Source of the DNA: Candidula unifasciata
Taxonomy: Eukaryota > Mollusca > Gastropoda > Stylommatophora > Geomitridae
Assembly (NCBI GenBank): GCA_905116865.2
Contig: CAJHNH020008432.1
Coordinates: 7,501-71,500, forward strand
Direction: 5' to 3'
DNA length: 64,000 nucleotides
Shown piece by piece: positions 42,452 to 52,029 of the stretch (within the stretch, counting starts at the first letter, position 1; every line of letters begins with the position of its first letter). The translations under genes and the position numbers were made by a program. The notes under the pieces are model-generated. The model saw only the letters and a list, made by a program, of their open reading frames with translations. It searched no databases and was not told where the DNA came from.

Positions 42452-43001
42452 AGGGACCACCCAATCAGCGACAAAAACCCAGTGACACAAAGTGCCACCA
42501 TTCAGATGAGAATCACCCATACGCAAGTTCCAGAAACCCTGTTCAACCGTAGGTTATATTTATAGCCCCCGAAAGTCGGGGTGAGGCTAAAATAACACAC
42601 ACAAAACTGTGTCCCGACACTAGGACAGGGGATTATAGTGGTGATTAAAAAAAAAGAAATATTTAGTAGTGGGACACTGACTCATCTTTTTGCTACTCTT
42701 TCAATGCATTTTTTAGCCCAAAAAATGTAAATTATCTATCCCTTTGCAGATTGTAGACACAGAAAATGAGCTGGTGGAGTACAAAGAAGCCCTAATTTTT
42801 GCTTTCCTTGGCTTGCGATCACTTCTGAATGTGGAGAATGTCTTCTCCTCAGTAACCGGCAGCAGGGCAAACACAGTTTCCGGCAGCATTCACCACGGGA
42901 CTCTGGGACACAACAAACCCAGCCTTCAGGACAGGTTCAATTTTATGATCCGGAAGAGGAGTAGTGGCGTTAATGAACTGAGAATTATTAAAGAGAAATA
43001 A
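32991..43001 (+). CDS. anmK: 1,6-anhydro-N-acetylmuramic acid kinase (six exons)
   Basis: Predicted to cleave the anhydro ring and phosphorylate 1,6-anhydro-MurNAc with ATP, giving MurNAc-6-phosphate in the cytosol, the salvage step of peptidoglycan recycling. Coding exons are 32991-33179, 35253-35434, 35991-36135, 38599-38823, 39918-40103 and 42750-43001. All introns are GT-AG, with phases 0,2,0,0,0. They join to 392 residues, near the family's usual 370-390. Motifs in order: [13 protein letters not shown] (8-20), SHGHTVFH (96-103), NFR (130-132), [13 protein letters not shown] (135-147), NLGGIANV (162-169), GFDVCPCN (176-183, catalytic Asp at 178), PKSLGYEW (231-238), LVTGGGAYN (284-292), KEA (321-323) and VTGSR (344-348). 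No signal peptide is seen. ATG 32991 is the first in-frame start before GIMSGTS. Introns are heavily invaded by repeats, so this is a resident eukaryotic gene and not bacterial contamination. Confidence 0.95.
33180..33671. repeat. 24-bp minisatellite made of splice-donor copies
   Basis: 20.5 units of GTAAGTATACTGTCTGTCAGAATT. The first unit is the authentic intron-1 donor, and the exon's last bases (TCAGGAATT) match the end of each unit. GTAAGT is intact in 18 of 21 starts. The period is eight codons and the array is open in the AnmK frame as (VSILSVRI)n, and open on the opposite strand too. Confidence 0.97.
33680..33870 (+). repeat. SINE family C copy
   Basis: Head remnant AAGGTCATGAGTTCGGGTCC (B box), body GACCTTGGCTCCCAGGTCAAC and CCTTGAATGGGTACCAGATG. 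The 24-bp array runs directly into the head. Copies: 35515-35750 (-), 46785-46870 (+), 48715-48845 (-), 50150-50285 (-) and 54185-54325 (-). Confidence 0.7.
34090..34290 (+). repeat. Dispersed repeat, inverted partner at 42455-42600
   Basis: Shared words include TTTCTGG and GGTGGCACTTTGTGTCAYYGGG. Family not recognised. Confidence 0.5.
34385..35140 (-). pseudogene. CR1-like LINE fragment in anmK intron 1
   Basis: The minus strand reads [36 protein letters not shown] and [15 protein letters not shown], the RT thumb and C-terminus of CR1/L2-type elements. Several frames are broken. Confidence 0.7.
35147..35244 (-). repeat. Truncated SINE family A next to the exon 2 acceptor
   Basis: GACAGTTCTGGTTGTTTCGTCC, GACTTTGGTCTTGTTCCACA and TAGATCTGGTTTATTT are SINE A words. 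Homology stops 8 bp before the AG of anmK exon 2 (35251-35252), so SINE sequence supplies the branch-point region. Confidence 0.7.
35253..35434 (+). CDS. anmK: anmK coding exon 2
   Basis: 60 codons plus two bases: [14 protein letters not shown] to [10 protein letters not shown]. It contains SHGHTVFH. Donor GTTAGT at 35435; the split Gly codon is completed by the first base of exon 3. Confidence 0.92.
35515..35750 (-). repeat. SINE family C, full-length-like, in anmK intron 2
   Basis: On the minus strand GCCGCCATGGTTTAGTGGCT opens the tRNA head (A box GTTTAGTGGCTAG), GGTCATGGGTTTAAATCC is the B-box region, and the body is CTGGCTCCCAGGTTGACCCAG. Confidence 0.75.
35991..36135 (+). CDS. anmK: anmK coding exon 3
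   Basis: [20 protein letters not shown] to [12 protein letters not shown], the most conserved part of the kinase. Acceptor TTTTCCAAG ends at 35990; donor GTTAGC at 36136. Confidence 0.93.
36640..37615 (-). pseudogene. RNase H LINE fragment with internal expansion, anmK intron 3
   Basis: On the minus strand the 5' edge (37615-37580) reads [15 protein letters not shown]. After the 22-bp array the reading resumes with TSSLRIEV near 37010, then [21 protein letters not shown], and later [14 protein letters not shown] with [11 protein letters not shown]. It aligns with 3660-4362 and 41485-42150. The array therefore lies inside one LINE copy. Confidence 0.75.
37025..37580. repeat. 22-bp minisatellite, about 25 copies
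   Basis: The unit is CTAGCATATGATACTACAACAT on the minus strand. In intact LINE relatives, this same 22-bp stretch is flanked by two CTAGCA words (near 3864 and 3887), which would seed slippage. Confidence 0.95.
37885..38100 (+). repeat. SINE family D copy
   Basis: Head GAGGCAGAGTGGTCGAGCC (A box) with a worn B box (GTGGGCTCATTTC), and the body GACTCCTGGAGATCCTCACCGG...GATGCTCTTAGCAGG...GGACAGAGCC. Partner at 58618-58800 (-). Confidence 0.7.
38200..38572. repeat. Long palindrome with a MITE at its centre
   Basis: The arms 38200-38272 and 38500-38572 are inverted copies of about 72 bp (about 80% alike). Both contain CTCCAGCTGAYGGG and AAACCAGGCTAAC. They flank the element at 38273-38499. The right arm ends 26 bp before anmK exon 4. 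Confidence 0.8.
38273..38499. mobile_element. hAT-type MITE
   Basis: Starts CAGTGATTCTCAAAGTGGG and ends with the complement of CAGCATTTCTCACTTTTTC. Flanks TGTTAACG and TGTTAGCA agree at 6 of 8 positions, compatible with a worn 8-bp duplication. The interior includes two GTGCCACA words and T-rich text. No coding capacity. Confidence 0.65.
38599..38823 (+). CDS. anmK: anmK coding exon 4
   Basis: 75 codons: [20 protein letters not shown] to [11 protein letters not shown]. It carries the catalytic-Asp segment and PKSLGYEW. Acceptor ATTTTTCAG; donor GTAACA at 38824. Confidence 0.94.
38985..39335 (+). pseudogene. LINE 3' fragment with (GAA)n tail, anmK intron 4
   Basis: [34 protein letters not shown], then (AAG)n at 39283-39329. 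Same family as 26880-27145. Confidence 0.7.
39735..39880. repeat. Degenerate GATGATAATGGTGAT microsatellite
   Basis: ATGGTGAT and GATAATGG words recur, just upstream of the exon 5 acceptor. Confidence 0.6.
39918..40103 (+). CDS. anmK: anmK coding exon 5
   Basis: 62 codons from [17 protein letters not shown] to KLKKHNIK, with LVTGGGAYN. Acceptor AAAATTGCAG; donor GTAGGT at 40104. Confidence 0.94.
40210..40480 (-). repeat. SINE family A copy in anmK intron 5
   Basis: CACTGGCTGTCAAATCCAGTC, GAGTCTTGTTCCAGAACCTG, CTTCTCAGGCAGATGCACTATG and AGGCACTGGGTCTGTTC. A second partial copy (5' half) follows at 40600-40745. Confidence 0.8.
40600..40745 (-). repeat. Partial SINE family A copy
   Basis: Contains TTAATTAGTCACTTGTATAGC, a CAGTGGGTCTGTTC word and CCCCAGAACCCACAC. 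Confidence 0.7.
40880..41035 (+). pseudogene. LINE 3' end scrap
   Basis: CTCTGTGACGCTTTGCGGTA followed by AAAAAGACAAATAAAGAAGAAG, the typical end of a LINE with a (GAA)n tail. Confidence 0.4.
41485..42150 (+). pseudogene. RNase H LINE fragment, anmK intron 5
   Basis: [40 protein letters not shown] (RNase H), then a frame change and [18 protein letters not shown] text, ending [20 protein letters not shown]. It is the best-preserved copy of this family here. Confidence 0.78.
42423..42451. repeat. Poly(C) tract of 29 bases
   Basis: Uninterrupted C run in anmK intron 5, about 300 bp before exon 6. Confidence 0.95.
42455..42600 (-). repeat. Dispersed repeat, partner of 34090-34290
   Basis: Antisense copy sharing GACACAAAGTGCCACC. 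Both copies lie in anmK introns. Confidence 0.5.
42750..43001 (+). CDS. anmK: anmK coding exon 6 (terminal)
   Basis: 83 codons and [23 protein letters not shown] to [18 protein letters not shown] and [11 protein letters not shown] fit the conserved C-terminal end, and the last 30 residues are a basic tail. Acceptor CCCTTTGCAG ends at 42749. Confidence 0.94.
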   Translation: MVDTENELVEYKEALIFAFLGLRSLLNVENVFSSVTGSRANTVSGSIHHGTLGHNKPSLQDRFNFMIRKRSSGVNELRIIKEK

Positions 43002-43077
43002 TGACCAATAATGTTTAATTTCACCCTCCTCTGCATGTTCTTTCCTTCGTATTTTTCTTCCCCTTCTTCTTTCTTAA

Positions 43078-43083
43078 AATAAA
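43078..43083 (+). terminator. Poly(A) signal candidate for anmK
   Basis: AATAAA, 77 bp after the anmK stop codon; a plausible short 3' UTR. Confidence 0.55.
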
Positions 43084-43199
43084 ACTGACAATAACTTACA
43101 GTTTCTCCTTTGTCATCTTGTTTACATTTTTTTAACCTCTTCTTCTTTTCTTAAAGAGAAGTAATGACAATTAACTCAAAATTGTTCCCCTCTTTTATC

Positions 43200-43880
43200 C
43201 CCCCCCCCCCTCCCCCACCCCCTTTCCTATTGGAACAGTGGGTTCAATCAACTCCAGCCATGTTGCTTTATCTCTTCATTTCTTCTGCACTGCTTTTTAA
43301 ATCCTCCTGATATTATGCCTCCGCATGTCAGATGCCCTTTTCCAGCGTGTTGTTAGATGAATATGATAAACAAATTCACATTTATTGACTAGCATTCACA
43401 GACTGAATCAGAGACAAAAGGAGATACTTGACTACATAAAAATAAAAAGCATCCCCATTTCAGGACTCGAACCTGTCACTTCCAAATGATGAATGGATTG
43501 GTTTTCCAGTTATATATATTCCTGTTAGACATCATGCTAACAAAGGTGTAACAATTGTCGTGCACATCTTAGGTTACTGAATGAACAAAGAAATGTTAAA
43601 ATTGTTCTGGTGTGTGTTAGGTTATTAAACAAGTAAATAAATGTTAAAAATTGTCTTTTGTGTGTTCGATTATTGAATAAACAGATTGTAACAATTGTGT
43701 GTGTGTGTGTGTGTGTGAGGGTGCACTGGGTGCTGTGTGCATTCGTGGGTGGGTGGGAGCGTGCGCGTGTGTCTCTCTCTTTCTCAGATTATTGAATGAA
43801 TGAAATGAAACAATTATATTAACTTTCTGGTGTGTGCAAGGTTACTGAACAAATAAATAAATTGAAACACTTATCTGCTC
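43200..43880. other. No gene; poly(C), (GT)n and a B-box remnant
   Basis: A C run at 43201 and (GT)n at 43699-43718. A minus-strand B box GACAGGTTCGAGTCC lies at 43464-43478, probably a SINE head. Three loosely similar TTACTGAA...AAATGTTA blocks lie between 43570 and 43700. Confidence 0.45.
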
Positions 43881-43890
43881 TGTGGACCGA

Positions 43891-43958
43891 CTGCCCCACT
43901 TTAACCCACTGCCCCACTTTAACCCACTGCCCCACTTTAACCCAGCCCCACTTTAACA
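43891..43958. repeat. 18-bp tandem repeat, four copies
   Basis: Unit CTGCCCCACTTTAACCCA; the last copy is shortened. Confidence 0.9.
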
Positions 43959-43959
43959 A

Positions 43960-44965
43960 GCCTGTCAAAAATGAAAGGTGACTAAGGATTTGCTTAAATT
44001 GGCTGTGTTGGGCCAAAAGGCACAGAAATTGCAGCTTAGAGTGAAACCACAACACGGTCAAAATGGACGCTAGGCGGGCCACTGTTTTTGGAGCCGAGGA
44101 TTTTTGCTTCTGCCGGACGGTGGCAGATGCATTTTTGTTCCATTTGTAGACTGGATAAAGTTTCGTCGCTCAGCTTCTGAGCTGAATGCATGGCGTGACA
44201 CTGTGAGCTGCGGATTTCATTTGGAATGATTTTTCGACTGTGACCAACGTGGTGGTGTGAATTAGAGATTCAGAAAATGGCGTGATGCCTGTCGTCACAA
44301 TTTTGGTGGTGCCCGTATGTGATTAAAATTGATCGCGTAGGCAACTGCAGATCTGTTGGTGACTTCTGCTACCATCAATGATGAACTGCATTTCTAATGT
44401 CGGACTGTTTATGTTAGCACTTCGGATGGCTACCATATGCTTTAATGTGAGTGTATGCTAGATATGCTGAGACAGCAGTCTGTCAATCTTTCCACAAGGG
44501 ACTGTGATAAACATTCTGTGTTTTTCGTTGGCACGGGAGCGGAGCAAAGATGGGGTGACCCATTTGCTGTGAAACTGAAACTAGGACTACCAGACCAGAC
44601 CAGAAACCACAACACGACTTACCAACTGACCTTTTAAGAGCAAACACAGAACTAGATACTTCAGTGTCAACACTCTATTTATACATCGGCCACCAGGTCC
44701 CCCATTGGCTGGCCAGTAGACCACTTCGTCGACAGACAGGACAGTATTTGGGTCTGTCTCCATTGATCACATCAACAAGGCAGAAGTCTTTTTCAGGTCT
44801 TTTGATGGTGTGCAATGCTAAGCTAATTTATATGGCACATATGACCTAGTCACAATTATAATCTAAAGCTCCCCCTTCATCCTTGTTTGTTAAATGTGAC
44901 ATTTTTTGTGTGTGTGGAGCAAAGCATTAGAGCAACTCTATTAAACCATTGCCTAGCAGGAACTT
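43960..44965. other. No gene recognised
   Basis: A 60-codon open stretch at 44455-44637 has no recognisable domain. I found no splice context or repeat partner. Confidence 0.3.
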
Positions 44966-44969
44966 GATC

Positions 44970-46720
44970 AGTGCATTTGAATGTATTTTAAATGTGCAGT
45001 TCATAAGAATGTATTTTAAATGTGCAGTTCATATGAATGTATGTTAAATGTGCAGTTCATATGAATGTTTCTTAAATGTGCAGCTCATATGAATGTATCT
45101 TAAATGTGCAGCTCATATGAATGTATGTTAAATGTGCAGCTCATATGAATGTATTTTAAATGTGCAACTCATATGAATGTATGTTAAATGTGCAACTCAT
45201 ATGAATGTATGTTAAATGTGCAACTCATATGAATGTATGTTAAATGTGCAGTTCATATGAATGTATGTTAAATGTGCAACTCATATGAATGTATGTTAAA
45301 TGTGCAGTTCATATGAATGTATTTTAAATGTGCAGTTCATATGAATGTATTTTAAATGTGCAGTTCATATGAATGTATGTTAAATGTGCAGCTCATATGA
45401 ATGTATGTTAAATGTGCAACTCATATGAATGTATGTTCTTCTTCTTCTTCTTTCGTTCACCTGAAATAAGTTGTCTATATCAGCAGTTTTGTCTCTTGTA
45501 TAAATTTCACTGTCGTTGTTAGTTCATTCAGTGGTCCATAGAGTTTACGTTCCACTGTTGTTCTTTCTGGGAATGTATGTTAAATGTGCAGCTCATATGA
45601 ATGTATGTTAAATGTGCAGTTCATATGAATGTATGTTAAATGTGCAGCTCATATGAATGTATTTTAAATGTGCAGCTCATATGACTGTATGTTAAATGTG
45701 CAACTCATATGAATGTATGTTAAATGTGCAACTCATATGAATGTATGTTAAATGTGCAGCTCATATGAATGTGTGTTAAATGTGCAACTCATATGAATGT
45801 ATGTTAAATGTGCAGTTCATATGAATGTATGTTAAATGTGCAACTCATATGAATGTATGTTAAATGTGCAACTCATATGAATGTATGTTAAATGTGCAAC
45901 TCATATGAATGTATGTAAAATGTGCAACTCATATGAATGTGCAGTTCATATGAATGTATTTTAAATGTGCAGTTCATATGAATGTATTTTAAATGTGCAG
46001 TTCATATGAATGTATGTTAAATGTGCAGCTCATATGAATGTATGTTAAATGTGCAACTCATATGAATGTATGTTCTTCTTCTTCTTCTTTCGTTCGCCTG
46101 AAATAAGTTGTCTATATCAGCAGTTTTGTCTCTTGTATAAATTTCACTGTCGTTGTTAGTTCATTCAGTGGTCCATAGAGTTTACGTTCCACTGTTGTTC
46201 TTTCTGGGAATGTATGTTAAATGTGCAGCTCATATGAATGTATGTTAAATGTGCAGTTCATATGAATGTATGTTAAATGTGCAGCTCATATGAATGTATT
46301 TTAAATGTGCAGCTCATATGAATGTATGTTAAATGTGCAACTCATATGAATGTATGTTAAATGTGCAACTCATATGAATGTATGTTAAATGTGCAGCTCA
46401 TATGAATGTGTGTTAAATGTGCAACTCATATGAATGTATGTTAAATGTGCAGTTCATATGAATGTATGTTAAATGTGCAACTCATATGAATGTATGTTAA
46501 ATGTGCAACTCATATGAATGTATGTTAAATGTGCAACTCATATGAATGTATGTTAAATGTGCAACTCATATGAATGTATGTTAAATGTGCAACTCATATG
46601 AATGTATGTTAAATGTGCAACTCATATGAATGTATGTTAAATGTGCAGCTCATATGAATGTAAGTTAAATCTGCAACTCATATGAATGTATGTTAAATGT
46701 GCATCTCAGATGAATGTACT
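44970..46720. repeat. 28-bp minisatellite with 637-bp higher-order duplication
   Basis: The unit is ATGTTAAATGTGCAACTCATATGAATGT with CAGCTC, CAGTTC and CAACTC variants. A foreign insert of about 130 bp, starting TTCTTCTTCTTCTTC, occurs at 45437 and again at 46074. The order of variants on both sides of the two inserts matches. The shift is 637 bp and a shortened unit near 45940 marks the junction. Confidence 0.97.
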
Positions 46721-46784
46721 TTGAATGTTATATCGATGAACAAGAAGAATTTCAAGATGAGATGAAAAAAGGATTTTTGCAGTA

Positions 46785-46870
46785 GCTAGATGCTTGTCCT
46801 ACAACCTGTCGGTTTTGGGTTCAAATCTGCACTGGGACAGATATTTTTCAATGAGCTTGGATTCCATGCC
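46785..46870 (+). repeat. SINE family C head
   Basis: A-box-like GCAGTAGCTAGATGC and B box TTGGGTTCAAATC, then CTTGGATTCC. Confidence 0.5.
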
Positions 46871-48055
46871 GTAAAATCCTGCTAAAAATCACAATTGGAA
46901 GACTTCGTAAGAAAATGGAAGAAAAGATTAACGTGGTTCAAGCTGGATTTAGACCAGAAACAGGAACAAGATTTCACATCCTCAACATGCATTTAATAAT
47001 AGAGAAGTCTAGAGAATTTAATGTAAACCTATTCTCATGTTCTGTGGATTATTCAAAGGCATTTGACTGTGTACAATATAAGCAACTTTGGGAAATAAGA
47101 GAAATATGGGTGTTCCATCACATGTAGTACATCTCAAAACAATGCTCTATCTAGACCAACAAGCAGTGGTTAGAATAGATGGCAAGACATCAGACTGATT
47201 TGATATCAAGCAAGGAGTCCGTTAGGGCTGTGTGGTGTCACCCTATTTGTTTAACCTGTACACCAAAAATATAATGAGAAATGTCAGAGATGATATAACC
47301 AGAGAGCAATATGATGCAGTATTGCTATCCACATCACAGACTGATTTACCTAAAGAAATAGTGAAAACCACAACTTATATCTTAATATAGCAAAAACAAA
47401 GATAGTACATACAGATAAAACTAATATGAAGAAAGAAATATATGATCATGAGGAAAGATTGGAGGTTGTGGAAAAATCTTGAATATCTTGGGTCACTGAT
47501 TACCAAAAATGGTGACACAAAGAAACTTAATGGCGACTATCAATTGCTCTTCAGAGATTAAAACAACTGAATAAATTATGAAGTGGGACAGACAGAACTA
47601 CAAAAATTAGATTTCTAAGAGCATGCATCTTTCCTATTGCAACCAGTGAGACCTGGACACTTACTAAACAAGCTAGACAGCTCATAAATGCTTTTGAATA
47701 CAAATGTTATAGACGGGTTCTAAGATATCATGGGTAAAGAAAAGAACAAATGCATCCATATTTCAAGAACTGAATATTGAAGAATGTTGGCTATAAAGAT
47801 GATAAAACACAGAAAACTGAAATATTTTGGTCACTTGAAATGTCACGAAAGTTTAGAGAGAACAATAATGGAGAGAGGTATATGCCTGGGAAGAAAGGAA
47901 GAGGGAGGCCATACAGAAGATGGGTGCAGGATGTGGCAGATGATCTACAGATGGGTGTATAAGACGGTGGACATCTTGCTTATCATCGAGAAGTTTTCCA
48001 GAGGGTTGTTGTGGGAGCAAGGTTCTGTAAAAGACATGCTTCTGACTGACTAAAG
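46870..48055 (+). pseudogene. LINE reverse transcriptase, decayed
   Basis: NVVQAGFRPETGTRFHILN, SCSVDYSKAFDCVQY (YSKAFD catalytic motif), RQGCVVSPYLFNLYT-like text near 47220, LKYFGHLKCHESLERT and GRGRPYRRWVQDVADDLQ. The frame breaks several times. It is related to 3030-3640. Confidence 0.8.
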
Positions 48056-48059
48056 CATG

Positions 48060-48580
48060 AAATTTTGACAACATTACACAAAAGCTAAAACAAAACAAAA
48101 GCCCGTTTTAATGAAATTTACTGACAAAAAGCAATCTTTCATAATGAACAAAGCAGACACAAATGTAATGATCAAAGATTTCATTGTTTAAATGGTAAGT
48201 CTGAAGTCACAAGTTATACAAACATGATCAGAAGTAAGGCTATAGGTGGTCAGCTCTGTGATGAACAATACAGTTGAATATCTTTCTTTATTGTTCTTTC
48301 ATTTTAGGATGTAACAGACAAGGACATATACATATATATATATATATATAAATATAATGACTCATCTGATATATACAAAATACATGCAAAAGTATGTGGA
48401 TGTATGGAGCTGAAGAGAGTCAAATCCTTCAAATACTGACTCTCACTGTAACAGAATGAGAGCCAGAAGGAGAAAGAGAGAGTCAGATCTCTCTGACTAT
48501 GACTGTGAGAGAATAAGAGTCCGTTTATAAAATCTTTCCCACACTGCCTGTCCATGTGAAAGAATGAAATCTTGCCATCA
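48060..48580. other. No gene; short (AT)n at 48328
   Basis: AT-rich with a CATATATATATATATA run. Nothing coding was recognised. Confidence 0.4.
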
Positions 48581-48690
48581 AAGAGACAGAAGAGAGATAG
48601 TAACAGACGCAGAGATAGTGACAGAAGAGAGATAGTGACAGAAGAGAGATAGTGACAGAAGAGAGATAGTAACAGACGCAGAGATGGAAA
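48580..48690. repeat. 17-bp tandem repeat, about five copies
   Basis: Unit AGAGAGATAGTGACAGA, with GACGCAGAGAT variants. Confidence 0.8.
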
Positions 48691-48714
48691 GAGAGACGCA
48701 TGAGGTCAACATCC

Positions 48715-48845
48715 CAGGATATAGGCTGTACCCATTTTAGGCTGGGTTTACTTTAGGGTCAATGTCAATTCTGAAAAGAAATCCTGCCTCAATTGGCATG
48801 TTAGCCTTGCTCTTTGGGTTGGCAGCCAAGCTGCTAGGATACAGG
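48715..48845 (-). repeat. SINE family C body
   Basis: GTACCCATTTTAGGCTGGGTT and TTGGCAGCCAAG are worn versions of the family C body in antisense. Confidence 0.4.
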
Positions 48846-49019
48846 TTTAAAATCAACAAACAAAATCCCTGTAAATATAACGATTGGAAATAGTTAGGCC
48901 TTGAATATGAAATTTACAAGTTTAAAAAAAAATTTTATGCAATGGATCTTTAACAAATAAGTCAGGGAAAAATTATTAGATCACAAATAAAATGTACAAG
49001 TTTAGAAAGCAAGTGCACT

Positions 49020-49445
49020 TATATACCAATTGTCTCCATTATTAAGACACCCAAACATAACTATGAGTGCAAAGAGACATTTTATAAACAGCATATTTAT
49101 TGCAACATTAAGCTACCAGTGCCAAACTTGGACACTTTCAAAAGCCCATGTAAGCAAAGTCAATGATACTATTGAACAAATGTGGGAACGATGACTTGTA
49201 CTTGATTCATTGAGAAACATCAGATCAAGTGGTTTGGCCATTTCATTAGAATGCTGCAAGATCAAATACCATCACAGGCACTACATCTCAGAAGATCTGC
49301 TACAAGATCAAGAGGACAGCCGCGAAAAAATAGACAGACAACATTAAAGATATTCTATGTCTTCACAGCATGACAATAGCCAGTGGCAGCCAGAGTGCAC
49401 TGAATTCCAAATTATTCCTCCCCACGGCACTCAAAGAAAAAAGTG
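49020..49445 (+). pseudogene. LINE 3' fragment
   Basis: IKWFGHFIRMLQDQIPSQAL and RSRGQPRKN; same family as 11560-13072. Confidence 0.65.
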
Positions 49446-49449
49446 GTTT

Positions 49450-50145
49450 ATGATGATTATGATGACAAGTTTAGAAACATGACATGAATCTAAAACATGA
49501 AAAAGTTTGGAAATATAGTATTATGAATTAAATATATAATAAACAAAGGTATGAAAATAAATACAATCAAACTGTTAACAATAATTCTATGGGACCATGG
49601 TTAGGTGGGTGGGTGGGTGGGTGGGGGGGGGGGGGGGTGTATTAAAAACTGGTTTGCTAACTATGGGACTTCTGGAGCAAGTTCCTGTTAATGCTGTTTT
49701 ACTGTAATGATAAACTGAATATTTAACACATAAATGTTCGGAAATAATTACCTGAATCGAATCTTATAACAAATAAACATCTTAAATTACAATATTATAT
49801 CATAAACTGAGTCTCTAGTGAACAACAGCTTTAATATAAATCATAAATTGAATGTTTTTTAAACAAACCTCTGAAAATAATTACAAATTAATTCTATAAC
49901 AATGAAGCATTTGGAAATACAGAGACATACAATGTATAGTTTGAAAATAAATTATTATCACACATATCATGGAAGAAACAAACTGTGGAAACATCATATA
50001 TAAGATGTTCAAATATAGCTTCCCTGCCTGTTGCTTTTCACAGATGAACTACAGATGAAGGCAGCACCACGAGTTTACAGTACTGAATGATGCTGTGAAC
50101 ATGATTGCAGGTACAAGTCCCCTTTTCAAACACACCAGGCTTATG
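49450..50145. other. No gene; AT-rich with a (GGGT)n/poly(G) block
   Basis: GGTGGGTGGGTGGGTGGG passes into a poly(G) run at 49603-49637. The rest is AT-rich without features. Confidence 0.5.
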
Positions 50146-50149
50146 ATGC

Positions 50150-50285
50150 TAGACTCATCCTGATAGACCAGTCAGCATCAAGTTTAGGATGTGATCACAA
50201 TCATGCTGGCGACCTTTACTTCCCATGACATTTTCCATTTTAGACTGAGTCAATCTGGGAGCCAAACTTCGAGTTTTAAATAAAA
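50150..50285 (-). repeat. SINE family C body
   Basis: GGCGACCTTTACTTCCCATG and CAATCTGGGAGCCAAAC in antisense. Confidence 0.55.
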
Positions 50286-50585
50286 TAATCCCTGTGTGGG
50301 TTCCAAGGCCTCATCGTATGAGGGAGGGGGGATTACAAATCCCCTCCCCCCCCCAACAAGCATGTCGTTAAAGGCAACTAATCAGGGGTGTTTCCTTTTA
50401 AGTCTGAGGGCAAATGCATGAGAGGCATGGAACCAAAAGTCTGAATACAGATAAGTTAGATCCGTAAAACCGATGTGCAGGCAAAACTCAAATTCTGGAA
50501 CAAGACCAAAGTCTGAGAGTGGATAAGCAACCAGAACTTTGGGCTGGAGCTTACAGCCCGTGAATGCTTGGAAGTAAGGAGGAAA
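50285..50585 (+). repeat. SINE family A copy without tail
   Basis: CTGTGTGGGTTCCAAGG, AAGCATGTCGTTAAAGGCAAC, GAGAGGCATGGAACC and AACCAGAACTTTGGGC, ending near GTGAATGCTTGG. Confidence 0.8.
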
Positions 50586-50849
50586 GACAACAACATCCTC
50601 CTGAGGCAGGTTCAAACTCAACAGCCTCAGACCAGCAGGTCTGCATCAAGCCATTGTCCTACTGGGGCTCCCATGATTAGAGCCATGGGCAGCAACAGTG
50701 GCAGATGGCAGAGCTGTTGACAAATGTCTGCAGAATAGGAGGACTAAGATAGTATGACATCTGTGGATGCTCCCAGGCTGGTCTAGAAAGGTTTCACTGA
50801 ATCTGGCAGTGAAGGATAAGACTGGTTCTGGACAGGGTGAAAAATCACT

Positions 50850-51375
50850 AACCAGTCTATTGTCTGGATAGGGGGAAACCAGAAATCACTAACAAGTCTA
50901 TTGTCTGGATAGGGGGAAACCAGAAATCAATAACCAGTCTATTGTCTGGATAAGGGGAAACTAGAAATCACTAACCAGTCTATTGTCTGGATAGGGGGAG
51001 ACCATAAATCACTAACAAGTCTATTGTCTGAATAGGGGAAGACCATAAATCACTAAAAAGTCTATGGTCTGGATAGGGGAAGACCATAAATCACTAAAAA
51101 GTCTATTGTCTGGATAGGGGGAGACCATAAATCACTAACAAGTCTATTGTCTTGATGGGGGAGACCAGAAATTACTAGCCAATTTTATAGATGGGGGGGG
51201 GGGGGGGGAGGACCAGGAAAAGAGGAGAAAAAGGGTCATTGTATAGATGGGGGGAGACCAGAAATCACTAATCAGTCTATTATATGAATGGGGGGAGACC
51301 AGAAATCACTAAGCAGTCTATTGTATAGATGGAGGGAGACTAGAAATCACTAACCAGTCTATTGTCTGGAATCTA
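50850..51375. repeat. 41-bp minisatellite, about 12 copies
   Basis: Unit TTGTCTGGATAGGGGGAAAC then CAGAAATCACTAACAAGTCTA, with a poly(G)-containing variant near 51193-51210. Confidence 0.93.
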
Positions 51376-51409
51376 GAAATTAAAAACAGCGACCAAAATA
51401 CGGGCATCT

Positions 51410-51660
51410 GAGGAAGACATGGAAAGGAAAAGAGAGAAAAGAGAAAAAGGGTCAGAGAGGGGGAGAGAGAGGAAAGAGAAAAAGATGGTAAGAGGGTGCA
51501 AGATGAACTGAGAGGGGAGAGAGAGAGAAGAGAGGGTCTACAAGAGGGGAACAGAAAAGGAGGAGGAAAGAGAACGAGAGGAGTGCAAAGAGGGGGTAAA
51601 AAGGGTGAGGGGGGGGGAGGAGGAAAAGAGGACACAGGTGGGGAAACGGAAAAATAGGAA
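51410..51660. repeat. Purine-rich AGAGAGG/GGAGGA tract
   Basis: Almost free of pyrimidines over long stretches, giving artificial Pro/Ser/Leu-rich open frames on the minus strand. Confidence 0.8.
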
Positions 51661-52029
51661 GACAACATGAACAAATGAACTTTATTTTTAAAGGGTCACA
51701 AATTGGGCACACAGAAGACCTGTGTTACATTCGGCCTCTCCAAACATAATCTTTCATACAGCAAGGCGTGATAAAAAATAAAGAGGAGAGGGGGAAAAGG
51801 AGAGAGAAAGTACACGGACAACAATGAGAGACGATAGCCGAAAGAGGGCCTTTGTTCCACAAGAGAGTAAACAAATCACTGGAAGAAAATAAACACTTTA
51901 TTTGGAAGAAGAATTCTATTCTGTGGCTTAGTGACAAAAACTAGTCGCTCATCTGGGAAAAGAAAAAAAACACAGCATATATTTCAAAGCAATGGTTTCT
52001 CATTCATAATGGAGATACCATCAAAAGAC

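Noticed and set aside
32991..43001. Bacterial contamination as the source of the AnmK gene
   Set aside because: Five phase-consistent GT-AG introns contain the same SINEs and LINEs as the rest of the window.
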